This document shows, piece after piece, positions 25,557-34,819 of a stretch of DNA of 64,000 nucleotides (within the stretch, counting starts at the first letter, position 1; each line of letters begins with the position of its first letter). Under the pieces are notes generated by a model that worked only from the letters and a program-made list of their open reading frames with translations, did not search any database and was not told where the DNA came from. Origin of the DNA: JAKLFA01 sp038222225 (lineage in GTDB: Bacteria > Omnitrophota > Gorgyraeia > Zapsychrales > JANLHA01); NCBI GenBank assembly GCA_038222225.1, contig JBBRHV010000002.1, forward strand, positions 1-64,000, written 5' to 3'. Position numbers and translations under genes: made by a program.

Positions 25557-26968
25557 AACCGCCTCCAACTTTGTCCGTCTTTGGTGTCCTTCACCAAAAT
25601 CCCGCGCGCTTCAAGCTCGCCGCGCAGACGATCCGATTCCGAAAAATTTTTCTCTTTCCTGGCCTGGGCCCGCTTCTCCAAAAGATCCAGGATGTCCCGG
25701 GAAACGTCCGTGTTCGCCTCTACCGAAAGCTCCAGATTAAAAATCTCTTTAAAATACGTTTCGATCAGGCTCAACGCTCCGGCGACAATAGAAGAAAAAG
25801 ATCCCAGATCGCCTTTTTGATCAATAAATTTATTCACATCGTTCATGAACTCAAACAGAACGCCCAACGCTTTAGCGGTATTGAAATCGTCATCCATAGC
25901 TTCCAAAAATTCCGCCGCGCGGTCCTCCACCCATTTACAGGAAACCGCTTCAGCCCCGGCCGCCGCTTGTACAGCGCGATCCAAAAAATTTAAAAAATGC
26001 TGCCGCTGTTTCGCAACATCCGCCATTTTGTCTTCTGAAAAATCAATCACACTCCCATAATGCGAAGAAAGAAAGAATATCTTAAGCTGATCAGCGCCAT
26101 ACTTTCCGATGGCATCTTCAATAGTGATAAAATTCCCCAGCGACTTTGACATCTTCTGACGGTTAATTGTTAGAAGACCGTGATGGATCCAATACTTGGC
26201 AAACGGCTCTCCGGTAAACCCTTCGGACTGAGCGATCTCATTTTCATGATGCGGAAAAACCAAGTCCCTGCCTCCGCCGTGGATATCCAATGTTTGGCAG
26301 CTTAAGTGTTTAAGACTCATGCAGGAACATTCGATATGCCAGCCCGGACGCCCTGCCCCCCACGGGCTTTTCCATGAGGGCTCGCCTTCTTTCGAGCTCT
26401 TCCAGAGCGCAAAGTCCAACGGATCGCGCTTCTTGTCATCTTTTTCAATACGGACGGCTTCCTGCATCATCTCAATGCCCTGCCCTGAAAGCTTGCCGTA
26501 ATCCTCAAAATCGCGGACACAGAAATACACATCTCCATCCACTTCATAGGCCAACCCTTTGATGATCAGCCCTTCAATAAATTTGATCATCTCGGCAATA
26601 TTCTCCGGATCGGTGGCCTTCGGCTCATGCTGAGCGGGCATCACGCCCAAACGTTTAAGGTCCTCCTGATAACCGGAAATATTGGTCTCTGCGACCTCAT
26701 TGGCCGAAACCTTCAGTTCCTGGGCCCTCTTAATGATCTTGTCATCAATATCGGTGATATTACGGACAAAATGAACATCAAAACCCCGAAAGTCAAGATA
26801 CCGGCGGATCACATCAAAAACATAAAGACTGCGAGCGTGACCGATATGACATTTATCATAAACCGTGACCCCGCAGGTATACATATTGACCCGTTTCCCG
26901 TCAGGATCTAAAGGCAAAAAAAGTTCTTTTTGTTTTGTCAGGGTATTATAAATATGAACTGCCACCAT
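25553..26968 (-). CDS. cysS: Cysteinyl-tRNA synthetase
   Basis: Class I synthetase. It has YTCGVTVYDKCHIGHAR (HIGH and first zinc ligand), the zinc-site region WHIECSCMS with HGGGRDLVFPHHENE, and KMSKSLGN. It is 471 aa, complete, with the C-terminal DALR-type helical domain. It follows cysE (6-nt gap), the common cysE-cysS pair, and overlaps tmk by 4 nt. Confidence 0.97.
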   Translation of the reverse strand: MVAVHIYNTLTKQKELFLPLDPDGKRVNMYTCGVTVYDKCHIGHARSLYVFDVIRRYLDFRGFDVHFVRNITDIDDKIIKRAQELKVSANEVAETNISGYQEDLKRLGVMPAQHEPKATDPENIAEMIKFIEGLIIKGLAYEVDGDVYFCVRDFEDYGKLSGQGIEMMQEAVRIEKDDKKRDPLDFALWKSSKEGEPSWKSPWGAGRPGWHIECSCMSLKHLSCQTLDIHGGGRDLVFPHHENEIAQSEGFTGEPFAKYWIHHGLLTINRQKMSKSLGNFITIEDAIGKYGADQLKIFFLSSHYGSVIDFSEDKMADVAKQRQHFLNFLDRAVQAAAGAEAVSCKWVEDRAAEFLEAMDDDFNTAKALGVLFEFMNDVNKFIDQKGDLGSFSSIVAGALSLIETYFKEIFNLELSVEANTDVSRDILDLLEKRAQARKEKNFSESDRLRGELEARGILVKDTKDGQSWRRL

Positions 26969-26974
26969 CTACTC

Positions 26975-27694
26975 CTATGACAAATCCTGCGGCTCCTCGA
27001 AATCCTCATTCTGAGCCGATGATTGTCCTTTGCCTTCCAGTTTGGTGATCCGCAAATGCAGATCTCTTAAATTCTGTGAAACCGGGTCCAATACATGACC
27101 ATGATCCATCAAAATATCGATCTTTCGGCCTTCCTGCCGGGTCACGCGGCCCGGAACGCCGACGACCGTTGTATTCGATGGGACATTCTTGAGTACAACC
27201 GCATTGGCGCCGATATATGAATTCGGCCCGATCTCAATATTCCCTAAGATCTTTGCTCCGGCGCCAACAACAATATTATTTCCGAGAGTCGGATGACGTT
27301 TTCCGGTTTCCTTACCCGTTCCGCCTAAAGTAACACCCTGAAACAAAACCACATCATTGCCCACGATGGCCGTTTCTCCGATCACAACACCCATTCCATG
27401 GTCAATAAACAATCCATTCCCGATCTGTGCGCCCGGATGAATTTCAATCCCGGTAAAAAACCGCGCCATCTGTGAAATGAAACGCGGAAAGAACGGCACA
27501 TTGCGTTTCCACAAAAAATTTGCCAAACGGTACAAAATCACAGCATGCAGACCAGGATACAGCAAAAGAATTTCCGCTGTGCTCTTGGCCGCTGGGTCTC
27601 GGTCTTTTGTCGTCTGAATCTCGGCCGCAAAAGCCTTCGAGATCCACCACACCAGCCCCCCCGCCACAACCAGAAAAAAAATGGTCATCCCCAT
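26975..27694 (-). CDS. cysE: Serine O-acetyltransferase
   Basis: Makes O-acetylserine, the cysteine precursor. It is 239 aa with an N-terminal membrane-like helix (MGMTIFFLVVAGGLVWWIS) before the catalytic left-handed beta-helix: IEIHPGAQIG, IDHGMGVVIGETAIVG, GTGKETGKRHPTLG and VVGAGAKILGNIEIG. The hydrophobic N-terminus is unusual for CysE and suggests membrane attachment. It lies upstream of cysS. The helical N-terminal domain is short, as in Firmicute forms. Confidence 0.93.
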   Translation of the reverse strand: MGMTIFFLVVAGGLVWWISKAFAAEIQTTKDRDPAAKSTAEILLLYPGLHAVILYRLANFLWKRNVPFFPRFISQMARFFTGIEIHPGAQIGNGLFIDHGMGVVIGETAIVGNDVVLFQGVTLGGTGKETGKRHPTLGNNIVVGAGAKILGNIEIGPNSYIGANAVVLKNVPSNTTVVGVPGRVTRQEGRKIDILMDHGHVLDPVSQNLRDLHLRITKLEGKGQSSAQNEDFEEPQDLS

Positions 27695-27723
27695 AACCCA
27701 CCTCTTTCAACATACCGCTGTTG

Positions 27724-27789
27724 TTATTTCTTATTCATAACAAATACAATGATCAAAACAACTCCAACCAGTAACCATAATGCCAGCAT
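27724..27789 (-). CDS. Possible 21-aa membrane peptide
   Basis: ATG at 27789 opens a 21-codon frame: MLALWLLVGVVLIIVFVMNKK, one hydrophobic helix ending in Asn-Lys-Lys. A weak GAGAGG lies 9-10 nt upstream. It sits alone in the 119-nt ispF-cysE gap, where no other feature is visible. It resembles single-pass small membrane proteins, but length and support are thin. Confidence 0.4.
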   Translation of the reverse strand: MLALWLLVGVVLIIVFVMNKK

Positions 27790-27813
27790 ACACCGATCCC
27801 TCTCTTGCGCCGC

Positions 27814-28299
27814 TCAAGCACCTCGTTCGTTCAGCAGCGCGGTCGCATAACACGCAATTCCTTCTCGCCGACCTATAAACCCCAAGCCTTCCGACGTTGT
27901 AGCTTTAATATTGGCAAAACGCGTATCAATATCCAGAACCTTTGAAATGTTCTCCACCATATTCGCCTTAAAATGTTTCAAATTCGGTTCTTCCGCCAGA
28001 ATCACCACATCCACGTTGCCGATCACAAATTTCTCTTTCTTCACCTGCCCCATCACAAGCTTAAGAAGTTCTAAACTGGAAATATCTTTATACTTCGGAT
28101 CCGTATTCGGAAAATGCTCGCCGATGTCTCCTTTACCCAACGCGCCCAAAATCGCGTCGCACACCGCATGCAGCACGACATCCGCGTCCGAATGCCCCTC
28201 CAGGCCGAATTCATAAGGAACCTGAACCCCTCCCAAAAAAAGACGCCGGCCTTTGGTGAATTTATGCACATCATATCCGATTCCGACCCGTGCTGACAT
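27814..28299 (-). CDS. ispF: 2-C-methyl-D-erythritol 2,4-cyclodiphosphate synthase
   Basis: Fifth enzyme of the MEP isoprenoid pathway. It has GIGYDVHKF (Asp-His zinc ligands) at the N-terminus, GHSDADVVLHAVCDAILGA, DIGEHFPNTDP and C-terminal TSEGLGFIGRREGIACYA. At 161 aa it is normal. The start at 28299 follows AAGGAG located in the last codons of ispD; the longer upstream frame lies within ispD and is not credible. Confidence 0.97.
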   Translation of the reverse strand: MSARVGIGYDVHKFTKGRRLFLGGVQVPYEFGLEGHSDADVVLHAVCDAILGALGKGDIGEHFPNTDPKYKDISSLELLKLVMGQVKKEKFVIGNVDVVILAEEPNLKHFKANMVENISKVLDIDTRFANIKATTSEGLGFIGRREGIACYATALLNERGA

Positions 28300-28301
28300 T
28301 T

Positions 28302-28985
28302 CTATTCTCCTTGAGACAAAAGCTGTTGGGCAAAGACCATGTCTTCGCATGTTGTGATCTTAATATTCCGATACGAGCCCTCAACAATTTTAACCGCGGC
28401 TCCCAACTCTTCCACCATCGCAGCATCATCGGTGACATTCTCAGAACGGCATTGACGATGCGCCTGTTCAATGATCTTCCGCTGAAAGACTTGCGGCGTC
28501 TGAACATCCCAAAGCTGCTGACGGTTCAATGTGGCCGTGACCAGCATCGTTTGCTCATCGACTTGCTTAATGGTCGGCTTGACCTTAACGGCCAAAATAG
28601 CGGCCGGCTGTCTCTTCGCTTCATCCACGACCCGATCAACCGCATCAACGCTCACCAAAGGACGCGCCCCGTCATGAATAGCGACAATCTGCGTATCTTC
28701 ATCCAAGGCCTTCAGCCCGCACTCCACTGATTCTCTGCGGCTCTTCCCTCCGGGCACCACCGCTTTGATTTTCTGACAGCCATGCTCTTCTATCAGCGCT
28801 TTCATCCGCTCTAAAAATTGCGGATGCGCCACCACAACCAAACTCTCCAATTGCTGGCAATGAGCCAGAGTACGCAACGAATACACGATCATCGGTTGCC
28901 CATTCAAAAGAACAAACGGCTTAGGAAGATCGCTTTTAAAACGAAGCCCCTCACCCGCCGCAACCACAATGCCCTGTGCTTTCAT
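28302..28985 (-). CDS. ispD: 2-C-methyl-D-erythritol 4-phosphate cytidylyltransferase
   Basis: Third MEP-pathway enzyme; forms CDP-methylerythritol. Its nucleotide-binding start is IVVAAGEGLRFKSDLPKPF, with VPGGKSRRESV and VAIHDGARPLV in the middle. The 227-aa protein ends at the ispF ribosome site. It is immediately downstream of the PIN/TRAM gene (4-nt gap). Confidence 0.96.
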   Translation of the reverse strand: MKAQGIVVAAGEGLRFKSDLPKPFVLLNGQPMIVYSLRTLAHCQQLESLVVVAHPQFLERMKALIEEHGCQKIKAVVPGGKSRRESVECGLKALDEDTQIVAIHDGARPLVSVDAVDRVVDEAKRQPAAILAVKVKPTIKQVDEQTMLVTATLNRQQLWDVQTPQVFQRKIIEQAHRQCRSENVTDDAAMVEELGAAVKIVEGSYRNIKITTCEDMVFAQQLLSQGE

Positions 28986-28989
28986 ATCC

Positions 28990-29970
28990 TCATCCCTTTA
29001 GATCCGCAAAAGCCATTCGGCCGCTCTGTGTCTGCAGCACAGACTTGATTTCAACGCTGACATCCTGACCGACTCGCCCAGCCGCTGCAGCCACCACCAC
29101 CATAGAACCGTCATCACTATACCCAATGGCCTGCCCCTGTTCTTTGCCTTCTTTCAGCAAATGGATCCGCAGAATATCTCCTGCCGCAAACATCGAACGT
29201 AAGGCCGCGGCCAATTCATGAATATTTAAAACTTTAATACCCTGAACATCCGCAACAGACCCCAAATTATAATCCGTTGTGCAAATATCAGCCCCCAACA
29301 CTTTTGCCATCCGGATCAATTTTGAGTCAACCCCGCTGCCCAACGGCATATCCTCCTCATGAATATGCACCATCAGGCTCTGAGCCTCCTTCATCCGGCG
29401 GATAATATTTAAGCCCCGATGGCCACGCTGACGTTTGATATCCTCTTTGGAATCCACCAACGCCTGCAGTTCATCCAGAACAAAACGCGGGATCACCAGA
29501 CGTCGCTCAAAAAAACTTGTCAATGAAATGTCCAGAATGCGCCCGTCAATCACTGCGCTGGTGTCCAAAAGGACCGGCCGATCATCAATATCCTGACGTT
29601 TAAAACGAACATAGGGAATAATCAAATTAAACTCGTCTTTTCCTCTCAACGCCATCACAGCGCCGAGATAAGAAAAAACAATGGTCAGCGTAAGCCGGGC
29701 CACTGACTGAACAGAAATCGACAAAGGCAGCAATACCAGCACATCTGAAAGAAGTTTGGCCATAAAAAGCCCCAAAAGCAATCCGAAAACCATGCTGGAA
29801 AGTCCGCGGACAGAAACCGATCTGGCATTGCGCTCCACAAGAAAACCAATCAATGCCACTGCGGCTCCGATCCCCCGACCCAAAAACGGCTCTTCTTAAA
29901 TTGACCCCACATAATACCCGACAAAAATTGAGATCACAAAGAAAAACGCCCGGATAAAAAATAAAGTCAT
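28990..29970 (-). pseudogene. YacL-like PIN/TRAM membrane protein interrupted by an in-frame TAA
   Basis: The main open part (28990-29883) has two membrane helices, a PIN nuclease-like domain (VLLDTSAVIDGRI, PRFVLDELQ, TTDYNLGSVA) and a C-terminal TRAM domain. This matches the YacL family. Upstream, an ATG at 29970 with AAAGGAAG encodes 24 residues that form the family's missing first helix (IRAFFFVISIFVGYYVG), then an in-frame TAA (29896-29898), then EEPFL running into the main ORF. So the gene either carries a nonsense mutation or sequence error, or is made by re-initiation at a TTG (29883) 12 nt past the stop with AAGAAGAG before it. Position between radA and ispD is the YacL position in Firmicutes. 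Confidence 0.8.
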
Positions 29971-29991
29971 GCCATCTTCCTTTGTCTGAAC

Positions 29992-31368
29992 TTATACGGA
30001 GCCGGAAAAAATATCAAGGGCTTCCCGTACGGTTGTGACAGCGATCAATTCAATGTCTACGCCATCAAAAGTTTTTCGTTTTGCCAAATTGTGTTTCGGA
30101 ACAATGGCCCGTCTAAATCCAAGCTTTGCGGCTTCGTTCAGCCGAAGCGGCAACTGGATCACGCTGCGCACTTCAGCGGAAAGCCCCACCTCACCCAAAA
30201 AAACAATATCTTGCGGAATGACCCGATCTAAAAATGCCGAGGCGACCGCAACCACAACGCCCAAATCCGCCGCCGGATCCGCGACTCTCACGCCTCCCAC
30301 AATATTCACAAAAATATCTTTATCCTGAATATTCAAATCCAGCCGTTTTTCAAGCACAGCGGTCAATAGCGCCAAACGGTTGGCATCAAATCCTTGCGCC
30401 TTTTGGCGGATAACACCAAAACTGGAACGGCTCACCAATCCCTGGATCTCAACCAAAAACGGACGGCTCCCTTCCAGAATAGGAACCACCACCGATCCTG
30501 AGGTGTGCTGCGGCCGTTCCGCCAAAAAAATTTCAGAAGGATTCTCGACTTCAAGCAGCCCCTGACCCGTCATCTCAAAAACCCCAAGTTCATTGGTTGA
30601 CCCAAAGCGGTTTTTCATACTGCGGATTAGCCGATAAGCCGTATATCGTTCTCCCTCAAAATACAAAACCGTATCAACAATATGTTCCAAAACCCGCGGA
30701 CCGGCAATCGCCCCATCTTTCGTCACATGCCCGATAATAAATAACGCGATACCCAATGACTTGGCCAATTGCGTTAAAACCGCCGCGCATTCCCGGACCT
30801 GACTGACACTGCCCGGGCTTGAAGGAACATCCGGATGATAAACAACCTGAATGGAATCAATGACCACCACATCCGGTTTTAAATTCTGAATGTGCTGCTG
30901 AATCGTAGCTAAATCCACCTGATTGACAATGAACAGGCCCCTACAATCAGAAGCGCCTAACCGTTCAGCCCGTATACGTGTCTGCTGAGTCGACTCCTCA
31001 CCGCTGACATACAGAACTTTCTTGCCTTGCGCCACGATCCCTGCCATCGCCTGCAGCATCAGCGTTGATTTTCCAATGCCCGGGTCTCCCCCCAAAAGGG
31101 TTACCGATCCCGCCACTAAACCGCCCCCCAAAACACGATCCAATTCCGGCATGCCGATCGTCAACCGATGTTCCTTCTTGAATTCCAATTCATGAAGCTG
31201 AATCGGGCGGTCATCCAAAAGAACCCCGCTGCGCGGAGCCTTCGGCTTGACGGCAACCGATTCTTCGACGTATGAATTCCAGCTCTCACAACTCGGACAA
31301 CGTCCGACCCAACGGGTGGACTGCATTCCGCAACTTTGACAGACATAAATATTTTTGACTTTTGACAT
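29992..31368 (-). CDS. radA: DNA repair protein RadA
   Basis: RecA-like branch-migration ATPase for homologous recombination. It has an N-terminal zinc finger (CQSCGMQSTRWVGRCPSC), Walker A GGDPGIGKST, the RadA-specific KNRFGSTNELGVFEM and a C-terminal Lon-protease-like domain. It is about 458 aa from MSKVKN (31368), chosen because the zinc finger begins immediately after; the ATG at 31395 lies in the upstream gene. It follows an AsmA-like gene and precedes the yacL-like gene. Confidence 0.96.
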   Translation of the reverse strand: MSKVKNIYVCQSCGMQSTRWVGRCPSCESWNSYVEESVAVKPKAPRSGVLLDDRPIQLHELEFKKEHRLTIGMPELDRVLGGGLVAGSVTLLGGDPGIGKSTLMLQAMAGIVAQGKKVLYVSGEESTQQTRIRAERLGASDCRGLFIVNQVDLATIQQHIQNLKPDVVVIDSIQVVYHPDVPSSPGSVSQVRECAAVLTQLAKSLGIALFIIGHVTKDGAIAGPRVLEHIVDTVLYFEGERYTAYRLIRSMKNRFGSTNELGVFEMTGQGLLEVENPSEIFLAERPQHTSGSVVVPILEGSRPFLVEIQGLVSRSSFGVIRQKAQGFDANRLALLTAVLEKRLDLNIQDKDIFVNIVGGVRVADPAADLGVVVAVASAFLDRVIPQDIVFLGEVGLSAEVRSVIQLPLRLNEAAKLGFRRAIVPKHNLAKRKTFDGVDIELIAVTTVREALDIFSGSV

Positions 31369-31372
31369 CCCC

Positions 31373-32356
31373 TTAAAACTCCATCCGCCGCTCAATTCCC
31401 AGCATATCCGAATCCCCGCCCATCCGTTCCTCTTTGCGCCGTTTAAGATATTTAAACTCCGTCACCCCAGCCTCATCGCTGTCTTGAAGCTTCTTAAGCG
31501 TCCACTCCACCGTATCTCCATTTTTCTGCACCAAAGGTTTGCGCACAAAAGAACGGATTTGTTCTGAAAAACGATCCATCTCATTTAATTTGAGTTTTCC
31601 ATCAATAACAAAAACGAACCCATCGGTCTGAGCGATCTGCGAATCAATCACGTAGATCTCCGGATAGATCCCGTCAATATTCAGACTCATACTATAATAT
31701 TCCAGCTGTCCAATTTTTCCGTTGAATGAATGCAGTTCACCCTTGACCCGAATATTAGGAACTTCCCCACTCAAATACAGATTGCCTCCTATGGTCCCTT
31801 CAACATCAAGATTTTGAAACCCAAATAAGGGTAAAAAATCCTTCAGATTCAAATTGACCATCCCGATCTTCATGTTAACGGCATACGGAGCAGTCGTTTT
31901 GAATTCTCCCGCTAAAATCATTCCGCCCAGAAAAGCCCGTTCGATCAACAGCACCCCGTTACCGTATGTCCCGTTGGCGCTCATATCTTCAAACGGGAGA
32001 TTATTAAGCAATGTATAATGGCTGGTCAGGCTCCATTTCAACTGACCGCTTGAAACATCCTGCTGTATCAGCGGATCCGCCACAAGATCAAGAAATACCG
32101 ACATGTCGAAAAATTTGCTATGCCATTTCTTGATATTAATCGTAGCGATATAACCGGAATCCTTGTTTTGCTGAACCTCAAAATAAATCGGGTCCGCATT
32201 ACCCGCCATCGGGATCTCACCGTACAAAGAATTTTTGTTGAAATCAAATTGGGCCTTAAACGGCACCTGCACCTGTTGCGCCCAGCTTACCGAAGGAAAA
32301 CTGCAGGCTAAACATATTATCAGAAAGACTTTTTTGAACATAGACATCCTGAACAA
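31373..32356 (-). CDS. Exported AsmA-like protein of unknown role
   Basis: Up to 327 aa with a signal peptide (FKKVFLIICLACSFPSVSWA then QQ). The body repeats short beta segments with glycine turns (ANGTYGNGVLLIERAFLGG, VEGTIGGNLYLSGEVPNIRVKGEL), the pattern of AsmA/TamB-type lipid-bridge proteins in diderms. It is much shorter than those and lacks a clear membrane anchor. The start could be any of three ATG codons. It is inserted between clpC and radA, which are adjacent in Firmicutes. Family membership is an inference from pattern only. Confidence 0.65.
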   Translation of the reverse strand: MFRMSMFKKVFLIICLACSFPSVSWAQQVQVPFKAQFDFNKNSLYGEIPMAGNADPIYFEVQQNKDSGYIATINIKKWHSKFFDMSVFLDLVADPLIQQDVSSGQLKWSLTSHYTLLNNLPFEDMSANGTYGNGVLLIERAFLGGMILAGEFKTTAPYAVNMKIGMVNLNLKDFLPLFGFQNLDVEGTIGGNLYLSGEVPNIRVKGELHSFNGKIGQLEYYSMSLNIDGIYPEIYVIDSQIAQTDGFVFVIDGKLKLNEMDRFSEQIRSFVRKPLVQKNGDTVEWTLKKLQDSDEAGVTEFKYLKRRKEERMGGDSDMLGIERRMEF

Positions 32357-32398
32357 AGCCTTCTATTGCGCATCACAAAGATTCTGTCTTTGCTCTGA

Positions 32399-34819
32399 TT
32401 ATTCAAATTTTAAATGATCCCCGTCACGGACAACCTTGATCTTCCGTCCTGCCTCATGCCGTCCGGAAATGATTTCTTCGGCCAAAGAATCTTCAAGATA
32501 ACGCTGAATGGTCCGCTTTAAAGGCCGCGCTCCGAAAACGGGATCAAATCCCTTTTCGATCAGCAACTCAAATGCCTCAGCCGTGAGTTCCATCTCAATG
32601 GCGCGATCTTTAAGACGATTCGCCACTCCCCGGATCTCAATCTCCACGATCTTTTTCAGATCTTCTCTGGTTAACGATTTAAACACAATAATGTCGTCAA
32701 TGCGATTTAAAAATTCCGGCTTAAAAACTTTTTTGACCTCCTCCAAAAGGCGGTCCCGCATCTCCTCATAACCGGCGTTTTCCGTCTGAGCCATAAAACC
32801 CAGCGATCCCCGGCTTCGAAGCATGTCTGCGCCGACATTAGACGTCATCAAAATAACCGTATTGCGGAAATCCACCTTACGGCCGAAGCTGTCGGTCAGA
32901 CGCCCATCCTCAAGAACCTGCAGAAGAATATTGAACACATCCGGATGCGCCTTCTCGATCTCATCCAAAAGCACGACGGAATACGGCTTACGGCGTACCT
33001 TCTCCGTCAGCTGACCGCCTTCTTCATAACCGACATATCCGGGCGGAGCACCGATCAATCGGGACACATTATATTTATCCATGTACTCGGACATATCTAC
33101 TTGAATTAAAGCGTCTTCATCACCAAACATAAATTCAGCTAATGCACGGGCCAACAGCGTTTTTCCAACCCCAGTCGGTCCTAAAAAGACAAATGAACCG
33201 ATCGGTCTTCGCGGATCCTTAATACCGGCCCTTGAGCGGCGCACGGCACGGGCAATCGCGCTGATCGCCTCCTTCTGACCAATGACAGTATCCTGCATCT
33301 TTTCTTCCATCTTCAGGAGCCGGTCGCTCTCATTCTGTTCCAAACGCAACAACGGAATCTTGGTCCATTGCGAAACCACCCGGGCAATATCCTCTTCCCC
33401 GATGATCACCGAAATGTTGTCCCGCTCCTTGGCCCATTCCGCTCTGACCTTTTCAAGCTTTTCCCGCACTTCACGTTCTTCATCACGCATACGGGCAGCC
33501 TTTTCAAAATTCTGGCTCTTAATATAGGCCTCTTTTTCCTGTTTCAACTGTTCAATGCGGCCTTCTAATTCTTTGATCCCCGGCGGGACTTCCATGGTTT
33601 TCAGCCGCGCTCTGGAACCGGCCTCATCAACAACATCCACCGCCTTATCCGGCAAAGCCCGGCCGGAAATATAACGTTCCGAAAGTTTAACCGCGGCTTC
33701 AATCGCCGCATCGGAAAATTTCACCCGGTGATGCGCCTCATATTTATCCCTCAAACCTTTTAAGATCAGAACCGCTTCCGCTTCAGAAGGCGGATCGACA
33801 ATAATGGTCTGAAAACGACGTTCAAGGGCGGCATCCTTTTCGATATACTTACGGTACTCATCCATCGTCGTCGCCCCAACGCACTGAATTTCTCCCCGGG
33901 CAAGCGCCGGTTTTAAAATATTGGCGGCATCAATCGCGCCTTCCGCAGCCCCGGCCCCAACCAACGTGTGAATTTCATCAACAAATAAGATAATCTTTCC
34001 TGAGCGTCTGATCTCATCCATAATGGCTTTAATGCGTTCTTCAAACTGCCCGCGGTATTTGGTTCCGGCAATCATCATCGCTAAATCCAAAACCACAATC
34101 GTTTTATTCCGCAAAAGTTCCGGCACATCACCGCTGACAATCAGCTGAGCCAAACCTTCGACAATAGCGGTTTTTCCAACGCCGGCCTCTCCCAGGAGAA
34201 CCGGGTTGTTTTTCGTGCGGCGGCTCAAAATCTGAACGATCCGTTCGATTTCCTGCTGCCGGCCGATCACCGGATCCAGCTTTCCTTCACGGGCAAGCTG
34301 ATTCAGATTGCGTCCATAAGCATCAATGGCCGGTGTCTTACCGGAAGTTTTTTCTTCCTCCTGCATTCCAAATCCCGCGACACCGGAGCCCAAGATCTCC
34401 ATGATCTCCGCGCGCAGACGGTCTAAATCCAACCCTAAATTTAAAAGAACCCGATAGGCCATGCCCTCGCCTTCCTTCACAAGGCCCAACAACAGGTGCT
34501 CCGTCCCAATGTAATTATGTCCGAGTGCGCGCGCCTCTTCTGCGGAAAGCTCTAAAGCCTTTTTGGAGCGCGGCGTAAAGGGGATATCTCCCATGACCTG
34601 TGTTTGCGGACCAGGCTGCACCAACTTTTCCACTTCAATACGGATGGTCTCTAAATCAACCCCCAGCTTCTGCAAAACAGCCGCGGCCACCCCTTCGCCT
34701 TCCTTGACCAGGCCCAGAAGAAGATGCTCTGTCCCGATATAATCATGATTGAAACTCCGCGCCTCTTCCTTTGCGAAAATAATGACTTTCCGTGCCCGTT
34801 CTGTGAATCGATTAAACAT
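32399..34819 (-). CDS. clpC: ATP-dependent Clp protease ATPase ClpC
   Basis: Hsp100 unfoldase that feeds substrates to ClpP and recognises phospho-arginine tags. It is 806 aa: two N-terminal repeats (1-65 and 77-140, with IGTEHLLLGLVKEGEG in both), AAA-1 with Walker A GEAGVGKTAIVEG, a middle UVR-containing domain and AAA-2 with GPTGVGKTLLARA. The C-terminal Clp domain ends RDGDHLKFE. It is directly downstream of mcsB with no gap. clpP is not in the window. Confidence 0.97.
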   Translation of the reverse strand: MFNRFTERARKVIIFAKEEARSFNHDYIGTEHLLLGLVKEGEGVAAAVLQKLGVDLETIRIEVEKLVQPGPQTQVMGDIPFTPRSKKALELSAEEARALGHNYIGTEHLLLGLVKEGEGMAYRVLLNLGLDLDRLRAEIMEILGSGVAGFGMQEEEKTSGKTPAIDAYGRNLNQLAREGKLDPVIGRQQEIERIVQILSRRTKNNPVLLGEAGVGKTAIVEGLAQLIVSGDVPELLRNKTIVVLDLAMMIAGTKYRGQFEERIKAIMDEIRRSGKIILFVDEIHTLVGAGAAEGAIDAANILKPALARGEIQCVGATTMDEYRKYIEKDAALERRFQTIIVDPPSEAEAVLILKGLRDKYEAHHRVKFSDAAIEAAVKLSERYISGRALPDKAVDVVDEAGSRARLKTMEVPPGIKELEGRIEQLKQEKEAYIKSQNFEKAARMRDEEREVREKLEKVRAEWAKERDNISVIIGEEDIARVVSQWTKIPLLRLEQNESDRLLKMEEKMQDTVIGQKEAISAIARAVRRSRAGIKDPRRPIGSFVFLGPTGVGKTLLARALAEFMFGDEDALIQVDMSEYMDKYNVSRLIGAPPGYVGYEEGGQLTEKVRRKPYSVVLLDEIEKAHPDVFNILLQVLEDGRLTDSFGRKVDFRNTVILMTSNVGADMLRSRGSLGFMAQTENAGYEEMRDRLLEEVKKVFKPEFLNRIDDIIVFKSLTREDLKKIVEIEIRGVANRLKDRAIEMELTAEAFELLIEKGFDPVFGARPLKRTIQRYLEDSLAEEIISGRHEAGRKIKVVRDGDHLKFE

